Source of the DNA: Melioribacteraceae bacterium
Lineage (GTDB): Bacteria > Bacteroidota > Ignavibacteria > Ignavibacteriales > Melioribacteraceae
NCBI GenBank assembly: GCA_015486905.1
Contig: WFQV01000109.1
Coordinates: 1 to 8,398 of the forward strand
Length of the DNA stretch: 8,398 bases
Reading direction: 5' to 3'
The position numbers were made by a program, and so were the translations under genes. Positions 1 through 5,412 of this stretch are shown here, piece after piece. The notes beneath the pieces are model-generated. The model saw nothing but the letters and a program-made list of their open reading frames with translations. It searched no databases and was not told the DNA's origin. Position 1 is the stretch's first letter; each line of letters starts with the position of its first letter.

Positions 1-194
1 ACGCCATTGCCAAAATCAACCGACGAACTTTTGAATTTACCGGTAACGTAAGTTTCACCGGAAGGCGTTGTAAAGGATTTGTAGCCGTACTCACTTGACG
101 AGCCTCCTGCCGTTGAAACCCAGCTGACTTCCGGTTGTGCAAATAAAGCAACGCTCATAAAAAACGCTGCTAACAAATACGAAAATCTTTTCAT
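1..194 (-). CDS. Exported SBBP-type beta-propeller protein, N-terminal fragment
   Basis: This is the first 64 codons of a gene that continues beyond the left edge of the window. It begins at ATG (194-192) behind a strong AGGAGG site (201-206) with a 6-base spacer, which fixes the start. Residues 1-19 form a signal peptide (MKRF, then a hydrophobic run ending LFA) with probable cleavage before Q20. The mature part starts with a Trp, then a GG pair, then a YVTG motif and a DFGNG motif. This order (W...GG...Y-V-T-G-x-F...D-F-G) is the hallmark of the SBBP beta-propeller repeat found in many secreted Bacteroidota-lineage proteins. The full protein would be expected to carry several such repeats and perhaps a T9SS tail, but that part is not in the window. 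It lies only 27 bases after the 740-aa propeller gene, so the two are probably co-transcribed. The cargo role is inferred; ligand or function is unknown. Confidence 0.8.
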   Translation of the reverse strand, partial: MKRFSYLLAAFFMSVALFAQPEVSWVSTAGGSSSEYGYKSFTTPSGETYVTGKFKSSSVDFGNG

Positions 195-221
195 ATTATT
201 TCCTCCTATTTTATTTGTGTA

Positions 222-2444
222 TTATTTAATTAAGAGCATCTTTTTTGTTATTGAATGATTATTAACTTTCAAAGAATAAAAATAAACACCGCTACTTAAT
301 CCTTTAGCGGTAAAATTAACATTATAGACTCCTAAATTTAAGAATTTATTTATTAAAATAAAGGAATTTCTTCCGAGTGAGTCATAAATTTTTAGAGTGA
401 CATGTCCTGCTTTTCTAAGCCCGAATCTTATGTTTGTTGTCTCTCTACCCGAGGAAACCCCGCTGCCAAAGGGGTTTGGAAAGTTCTGCTCCAAGAAATA
501 AGAATTAACCGTTACATTTTTATCTTCCTTAACGAAGACCGGATTAGCTGAAACATACATTTGACTACTGTTAGCCGACAGCCATAATTTCCCTTTCGAA
601 TCGATTCCGGCATCGTAAACGGCATAAGCGGAGAAATCATCTTTGTTTGTAACATCATTCCATGTTTGTCCGCCGTCCGTTGTATTAAAAACAAACAAAG
701 AGCCGAGCACATACCAGGTATTCTTATCGACCATTACCATAGATTTAATTTCATGTTTCAGTAAAGGAATTGCAATGTAATCCCAATCTTTCCCTGCATC
801 GGTAGTTTTTAATAAAGCATCTCCTGCAGCCAAGCCGAATTGATTATCTAAAAATTTTATTTTGTTAATATCAGCCGTAGAATAAGAAGAGGGCAAATTG
901 TTGACATTTGCATTTGTCCAAGTGGTACCGCCGTTTTCCGTGTAAGCCAATGTCATTTTTTTTCCTCCGATAACACCGTGATTCTCATCAAGGAAATAAA
1001 CAGCTTTAAGATAATCACCGAAAGTACCAATCTGTTGAGACCAAGTGATACCCCCATCTGTAGTTTTGTAAAACGCACTTGTACCTGAACCGAACTTACC
1101 GGCGACAAAACCTAAATTTTCGTTCAAGAAGAAAACCGAATAATTAGTTGTAATGACCCAACTTGTGTCCTTCAATATTAAAGACCAGCTCTTGCCGCCA
1201 TCGGTAGTTTTAGTAAGCATTCTATTGCTACGTGCGGCAAAGCCAACTTTAGAATTTAAGAAGAAAAGGTCTTGAATACTCGGACAATGTTTATTAACGG
1301 AAGCATAAGTGGCATTCCAAGTATTTCCGTCGTCAACTGATTTTGCCACAAGTCCCCCGTAACCGGCAGCGTAGATAGTGTCATTTACAATGTCCATAGT
1401 GTAAAAAGTAGAATTCGGCATAGGAGTAATTAACTTCCAAGAATCTCCGAAGTCAGGCGAATAAGCTAATCCACCGCCGCTACCGCAAATCCAAACTTTG
1501 TCACCGACATTGCTTATTGACTTTACGGTAAATCCGAAAGGCGGATCTATTATATTCCAATTCACTCCACCGTCTGTAGTTCTAATAGCAAGGCTGCCTT
1601 CGTAAGAACCACCCCCGACAGCAATTCCGTTATCCGCATCTTTAAAAGTAACTCCCCACAAATTCACATAGGTTCTGTTGTCAACCGCCTGCTCCATGTA
1701 AGTCCAATTAGCACCACCATCGGTGGTTTTAGCGTGAATAGAAGGCTGCAAACCTGCTGCAGCCGAGCCCCAGCCGACAATGTGAGCAACGGAGTCGCTG
1801 GTCATATAAATTGCACGTAAATCCGTGCGTGTGTAAACAGGTGGCAATCCGGTAAGTTTGCCCGTGTTCCAATTGTCGCCATCGGTTGTGTAATAAATAA
1901 TAAGTGTACCGCCGCCACCGCCGGCACAAATACCTTTTCCTTTGGAGTGAAAAGCCATATCCTCAATGTCCCCGCCGTTGTAAGTTAACACTGTTGTCCA
2001 TGAGGCGCCTCCGTTCGTAGTTTTTGCAACTGCGGCACTACTATAAGTAGAGGTTAAAATCCACCCTGTGTTTTCATCCGCGAAATAAATAGCTTTCACA
2101 CCTCCTCCCACGGAGCTAAATTTCAATTTGCTCCAAGTGGTTCCGCCGTCCGTAGTTTTAAGGATTGCATCTTTGTAGCCGCCTGCGAACCCAAGATCTT
2201 TATTAAGAAAAAATACAGAGTAGAGCGAACTAGTAATAGGCATTTCACTTGCAGGCTGAAACCATGTATTACCTCCGTCTGTAGTTTTCAGCACAAAAGC
2301 ATTTGAGCCTACGACCCAGCCTGTATTTTCATCCAAGAAAAATATTTTGTTTAATGGTCCGTAAGTTGCATCGGTTACTTTTTGCCAATTCTGTGCCGAA
2401 ACAACCGAAGCAACTAAAAACAAAACGGTTAGAACTTTTTTCAT
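222..2444 (-). CDS. T9SS-secreted YCF48/BNR-like double beta-propeller protein
   Basis: This 740-aa protein is predicted to be secreted by the type IX system. Residues 1-17 are a signal peptide (cleavage after VVSA, before Q18). Residues about 30-600 hold 13 copies of a 40-55-residue repeat, each ending in a TTDGGxTW-like motif; the closing Trp residues fall at 61, 104, 149, 192, 247, 296, 336, 376, 420, 468, 509, 554 and 595. Many copies also carry a FFLDENTGW-like first strand. This is the YCF48/Hcf136-like, BNR-related propeller repeat. A degenerate fourteenth unit spans about 605-635. Residues about 648-740 are a T9SS sorting tail (QNFPNPF at 653-659; LSSGVYFY at 716-723; basic end KKMLLIK). 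ATG at 2444 follows AGGAGG (2450-2455) at a 5-base spacing. It starts 13 bases after the barrel gene and precedes the SBBP gene by 27 bases. No catalytic motif was seen, so binding or adhesion is likelier than enzymatic activity; sialidase activity is not supported. Confidence 0.92.
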   Translation of the reverse strand: MKKVLTVLFLVASVVSAQNWQKVTDATYGPLNKIFFLDENTGWVVGSNAFVLKTTDGGNTWFQPASEMPITSSLYSVFFLNKDLGFAGGYKDAILKTTDGGTTWSKLKFSSVGGGVKAIYFADENTGWILTSTYSSAAVAKTTNGGASWTTVLTYNGGDIEDMAFHSKGKGICAGGGGGTLIIYYTTDGDNWNTGKLTGLPPVYTRTDLRAIYMTSDSVAHIVGWGSAAAGLQPSIHAKTTDGGANWTYMEQAVDNRTYVNLWGVTFKDADNGIAVGGGSYEGSLAIRTTDGGVNWNIIDPPFGFTVKSISNVGDKVWICGSGGGLAYSPDFGDSWKLITPMPNSTFYTMDIVNDTIYAAGYGGLVAKSVDDGNTWNATYASVNKHCPSIQDLFFLNSKVGFAARSNRMLTKTTDGGKSWSLILKDTSWVITTNYSVFFLNENLGFVAGKFGSGTSAFYKTTDGGITWSQQIGTFGDYLKAVYFLDENHGVIGGKKMTLAYTENGGTTWTNANVNNLPSSYSTADINKIKFLDNQFGLAAGDALLKTTDAGKDWDYIAIPLLKHEIKSMVMVDKNTWYVLGSLFVFNTTDGGQTWNDVTNKDDFSAYAVYDAGIDSKGKLWLSANSSQMYVSANPVFVKEDKNVTVNSYFLEQNFPNPFGSGVSSGRETTNIRFGLRKAGHVTLKIYDSLGRNSFILINKFLNLGVYNVNFTAKGLSSGVYFYSLKVNNHSITKKMLLIK

Positions 2445-2457
2445 TACTGCCTCCTAA

Positions 2458-3909
2458 TTAAAATTGAAAAAATCGCAAATAAATAAAAGCCCCGAATTCC
2501 TCTCGAGAGATATTTTCTCCGCTCTTTTTATAAGAATAAGTGACCTGAGGCTCTATCTGAAAAACATCGGAGATTTTCAAAGCAAGTCCGCTAACAAATA
2601 ATTGAACATTGGAGTCGTCGAAACCGTAAACAAAGTCGTGAGCCAAATGTAAGTAATTGTAGCCGAAGCGCAAAGTTAATTTTTTTGTTAACGGAATCTC
2701 CACACCGAGTCTTATCCTATTGTTAAGCGCCGAAAGTGTGTTAGTAATATGATCGATATACTTCATTGAGTCTGCAGAAACAAAATGCCCTTCGTATTCG
2801 GCAGCAAAGAGAATATTATTTCTAAACGGCAAGAACGAAAGCCCCAAGCCGAAATGTGCATCTTTCAATTTCCACTTCCATATAAGCAAATCCCTTTTGG
2901 AATTCTTTGTCCATGAGTTTCCATCAAAATAGCCTGCGGAAAATCCCAACGTAAGCCTTTTAGAATAAAAATAGCGGGCGTTCGCCATAACCTCACTTTC
3001 GCCGTAACTTGTGTAACCGTCTTCATCGTCAATTAAATTATTGCGCGGGAACAAATATCTCGAGCGGTGTATCGAATATAGTGCTTTAATCCCGATCCGC
3101 AGATTTTTTAAAGGCGCCGTAAAAACTTGGAAGTTAAATGACTTACCGTCATTTTTAATTTTAAAATCCTGGTGCGTTCCCCGTAATTCTATTTTGTATT
3201 TTTCACCTCTGTAAAGGAAAGTCCGAACGGTCAATAGATTAATGTCACTTGCTTCTATTCTCTCCTGTGCATCGAACAAACTGTAATAAAAGCCCAATAC
3301 AAAATTATCATTAAAGCGGTAAGCAAGACCTATCTTGCCGGAAACATTTCGGTAAAGTGTTTGCGCATAAGTGTAAATGTTTTTCAAACCGTCCAAAATT
3401 TGGTAATCCACAGCTGCACCGAAAAAGACATTTTTGTAAATTTCCAAACCGTGTAAAAATTCGAAAGTAGGTCCGTTGTATCTAAAATTCCCCGAAGTAG
3501 TATCCGTAAAGAAATAGCCGGAGCCGGAATAAGGCTGATAAGTAAGGGCTCTGTTATTCCCCCTCCTAACCAAATATTGGTAAACGGCAGTTCCCTTAAA
3601 TGTTCCGCTTTTACCCAAAGGTTTAATGCCGGAAAAAGAAGCGCCGTAATTTGTAATTCCGTCCGGGTCAAAGTAACGATGGTAGGAACCCCAGCCGAAA
3701 ACGGAGGAAGGCACAATTTCCAAACGCTGAGATTTTTGCCCTTCGGAAATCCATGCAGGGTTTCCGCCGAAATTGAACGGGTCTAACTGTGAGTCAACAT
3801 CTTTGACTGAAAAGCTCATTCCACCCAAAGAATTTAACCTGCTCTGCTGAGGTTTAATTACCGAAACGCTTAAAAATATTATCGCAATTATTTTAATTGA
3901 GTTTTTCAT
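2458..3909 (-). CDS. Outer-membrane beta-barrel protein, possibly DUF6850-like
   Basis: The protein has 483 residues if translation starts at ATG 3909-3907. An in-frame ATG 54 bases upstream (3963) would put 18 hydrophilic residues before the signal peptide and overlap the DUF4876 gene by 40 bases; the inner start is preferred because MKNSIKIIAIIFLSVSV begins a proper signal peptide and AAAGGA lies just upstream. The rest alternates short amphipathic, aromatic-rich strands with polar turns and ends in FFQF, a C-terminal Phe typical of BAM-assembled barrels. No periplasmic domain or lipobox is visible. Its length, its place directly after a DUF4876-type gene, and a Y-x-P-Y ... D-T-x-x-G stretch (about 123-140) recall the DUF6850 barrel family that accompanies DUF4876 in Bacteroides; this match is from memory and only moderately sure. 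It is too long for a typical PorP/SprF protein (about 300 aa). The transported molecule is unknown. Confidence 0.8.
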   Translation of the reverse strand: MKNSIKIIAIIFLSVSVIKPQQSRLNSLGGMSFSVKDVDSQLDPFNFGGNPAWISEGQKSQRLEIVPSSVFGWGSYHRYFDPDGITNYGASFSGIKPLGKSGTFKGTAVYQYLVRRGNNRALTYQPYSGSGYFFTDTTSGNFRYNGPTFEFLHGLEIYKNVFFGAAVDYQILDGLKNIYTYAQTLYRNVSGKIGLAYRFNDNFVLGFYYSLFDAQERIEASDINLLTVRTFLYRGEKYKIELRGTHQDFKIKNDGKSFNFQVFTAPLKNLRIGIKALYSIHRSRYLFPRNNLIDDEDGYTSYGESEVMANARYFYSKRLTLGFSAGYFDGNSWTKNSKRDLLIWKWKLKDAHFGLGLSFLPFRNNILFAAEYEGHFVSADSMKYIDHITNTLSALNNRIRLGVEIPLTKKLTLRFGYNYLHLAHDFVYGFDDSNVQLFVSGLALKISDVFQIEPQVTYSYKKSGENISREEFGAFIYLRFFQF

Positions 3910-3911
3910 CG

Positions 3912-3918
3912 TTCCTTT
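3912..3918 (-). promoter_or_regulatory. Ribosome-binding site that decides the barrel start
   Basis: The minus strand reads AAAGGAACG directly before the ATG at 3909, inside the 14-base gap after the DUF4876 stop codon. The spacing is short (about 3 bases), but no comparable purine tract precedes the alternative ATG at 3963. Together with the signal-peptide sequence this supports the inner start. Confidence 0.6.
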
Positions 3919-3923
3919 CAAAA

Positions 3924-5015
3924 TTATTGATAGCCAGGTGTAGGATGCGGAAGAATTTTCCAATCCAAAGTACCGTCATTCGTATCCACTCCGGGTTGAC
4001 GGCGCTCCATCGATTGCCCGCTGTACTTAGGCGGGCTTTTTACCCATCCGCGGTCAACACGGTCATCTAATGTAAGGCTGGTTCTGGTACTCGGTTGATA
4101 TTCAACTCCATCAAGTATTGTGCTAATGTCTATTCCGTCCTGCCAAACGGTGTCTCTTCCCGAAGCAATAACAATAACATCCGAAACGAGGTTAACCATA
4201 AAATCAAGCCTTCTGTCCATCCTAATATTGTAAAGATTAGGAACATTCGGATTGTCGAAATCGGTTGCTGAAAGCTGATTAACAAACTCCCAATCCGCAT
4301 GGCTTAAATCGATGCTGGTCGGAACGCTCTTCCGGTGGTCGTAAGCGTCCTGCGCAAGGACTTTAAAAGTGTGAGGATAAAAAGGATAATTATGTTCTCC
4401 CGGTCTTCCGGGAAATTTAAATGCGTAAGTAACACCGTCAATATCACCGTCGTCCCCCTCGTCGGCTCCAGGACCTTTGCCGTCGTTATTACCCGAAACT
4501 CTAAAGACTTGCATCCCATCAAGATATTTCACGCTATCACTGTTGTTGTAAAGTTCAATGAACTGGTCGTAAAAAAAGAAAATATTATTAACAGGACCGC
4601 CAACGTAAAGTTCATTAATTGCAATTCCGGTAGAAGAAATCAACTTGGCATAAATAGTATCCTCAACAACATTACCGCTGTTAACTTCAACATTCTTTAC
4701 ATTACCGACAATCATTACGTTAGGAGTATTAGGCAGGGAAGCCCGTGCGGAAATCTGGTAAACGGACGAAGGAATATCCTTAGCGTCTAACAAACCGTTT
4801 TTATCGGTGTATTTAATTGAAATGCCATACTCCGAAGATAAAATCATTTTGGCATTTGCTAACGGTACAAAGGTGTGTACCGAGTCAACGGTGCTGGAGT
4901 CCCACATAACGTGAACAACAAGCTCGGCATTTCCGTCAACTTGTACAGGCGGTTGTTCCTGACATGAAAGGAACAACGAAGCGAAAACCAAAATCAATAA
5001 AACAAATTTTTTCAT
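3924..5015 (-). CDS. DUF4876-like lipoprotein
   Basis: This is a 363-aa predicted lipoprotein. Residues 1-17 are a signal sequence ending FLS, and C18 is the likely lipidated cysteine, followed by QEQPP. Residues about 27-122 look like an Ig- or carboxypeptidase-regulatory-like beta domain (variable strands, then a YTDKNGLLDAKDIPSSVYQI stretch that fits the 'nGxf.f.dip.g.Y' pattern). Residues about 130-363 form the DUF4876-type core, opening with INELYVGG and FIELYNNSD (133-160). An acidic, Gly-rich insert (176-194) contains DGDIDG, matching the calcium-loop pattern DxDxDG. The protein ends GQSMERR ... DTNDGTLDW ... PTPGYQ. ATG 5015 follows GGAGG (5027-5031) at 11 bases, with AAGGT closer in. 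It sits between the TonB receptor and the barrel gene, which suggests it works with the receptor at the outer membrane as a substrate-binding or scaffold partner. The DUF4876 call rests on recalled family features; the function of that family is not known to me. Confidence 0.78.
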   Translation of the reverse strand: MKKFVLLILVFASLFLSCQEQPPVQVDGNAELVVHVMWDSSTVDSVHTFVPLANAKMILSSEYGISIKYTDKNGLLDAKDIPSSVYQISARASLPNTPNVMIVGNVKNVEVNSGNVVEDTIYAKLISSTGIAINELYVGGPVNNIFFFYDQFIELYNNSDSVKYLDGMQVFRVSGNNDGKGPGADEGDDGDIDGVTYAFKFPGRPGEHNYPFYPHTFKVLAQDAYDHRKSVPTSIDLSHADWEFVNQLSATDFDNPNVPNLYNIRMDRRLDFMVNLVSDVIVIASGRDTVWQDGIDISTILDGVEYQPSTRTSLTLDDRVDRGWVKSPPKYSGQSMERRQPGVDTNDGTLDWKILPHPTPGYQ

Positions 5016-5128
5016 CTAATTACCTTCCTCCAAAGTTTTGTCACGATTTTTATCTTTCCCAAACGAGCAAATCCAAAAATCGCGCCAAAACACTTTATGT
5101 TTTTTCTCTCATTAGCCCCATCCGACCT

Positions 5129-5150
5129 AAAGCTCGGGGTATGGAGCTTT
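5129..5150. repeat. 7-bp inverted repeat (AAAGCTC / GAGCTTT)
   Basis: The arms AAAGCTC (5129-5135) and GAGCTTT (5144-5150) are perfect complements around an 8-base loop, GGGGTATG. No T run follows on either strand, so a terminator role is weak. It lies about 115 bases upstream of the DUF4876 start and would be within a 5' leader if a promoter lies further upstream. Confidence 0.5.
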
Positions 5151-5196
5151 GTTCAAATTATTTTGCAGACTTTGTTTTCGGTAATCTGTAACAAGT

Positions 5197-5220
5197 CTCA
5201 GCCTTAGCCTTAACCTCAAT
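5197..5220. repeat. Degenerate hexanucleotide tandem repeat (CTYARY x4)
   Basis: Four adjacent 6-base units fit the plus-strand consensus CTYARY, and a looser fifth (CTTTAA) follows at 5221-5226. The units differ from each other only at pyrimidine or purine exchanges, which suggests an old, drifting microsatellite. Confidence 0.6.
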
Positions 5221-5252
5221 CTTTAACAAAAAAAATAACAGAACAATCATCT

Positions 5253-5280
5253 ATCCATTCATCCAATCATCCAACAATCC
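5253..5280. repeat. Octanucleotide tandem repeat (ATCCANNN x3.5)
   Basis: The plus-strand tetramer ATCC recurs at 5253, 5261, 5269 and 5277, exactly 8 bases apart. The units are ATCCATTC, ATCCAATC and ATCCAACA followed by a final ATCC. It lies 32 bases from the hexamer array. Confidence 0.65.
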
Positions 5281-5412
5281 AGTTTATTCGGCAGACTGCC
5301 ATGTCTTACCGCATTTTGCGGGGCAAGCTTCCGTCAAGTCGTTACAAGTTATTTGTTTAAAAATCAATAATGACGGTTTCATTTTTTTTAGTTTACATTT
5401 AAAATCAGTTTG

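Larger units (their letters stand above)
5016..5412. other. Repeat-rich 397-base intergenic spacer
   Basis: The gap between the receptor stop (TAG, 5415-5413) and the DUF4876 start holds no convincing gene. It contains, from left to right, a 7-bp inverted repeat (5129-5150), a degenerate 6-base tandem array (5197-5220), an A8 run (5228-5235), an 8-base tandem array (5253-5280), an 11-base palindrome (5290-5300) and a small CCGCA/TGCGG hairpin (5309-5321). A 32-codon open frame (5284-5382, minus) covers the last two. None of the hairpins is followed by a T run in the minus-strand direction, so I see no intrinsic terminator, and no clear promoter was recognised. Whether the receptor and the downstream genes share one transcript stays open. 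Confidence 0.7.

Noticed and set aside
512..712. Alternative minus-strand frame within the 740-aa propeller gene
   Set aside because: It is out of frame with a protein whose repeats and sorting tail are continuous, and it has no recognisable motif of its own.
222..2444. Sialidase call from BNR-like repeats
   Set aside because: The repeats are of the YCF48 structural type and no sialidase catalytic motif (such as an FRIP arginine motif) was seen.
4335..4790. Open frame of 151 codons on the plus strand inside the lipoprotein gene
   Set aside because: It lies antisense within a well-supported gene, has no signal or domain pattern, and looks like a by-product of that gene's codon use.
4964..5191. 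Plus-strand open frame of 75 codons crossing the lipoprotein start and the spacer
   Set aside because: It overlaps the lipoprotein signal peptide on the other strand, runs through a repeat-bearing spacer, and shows no domain.
5371..5389. AATGA/TCATT stem followed by a T8 run on the plus strand, as a terminator
   Set aside because: The T run is on the plus strand while the flanking genes are on the minus strand, and the stem is only 5 mostly A-T pairs.
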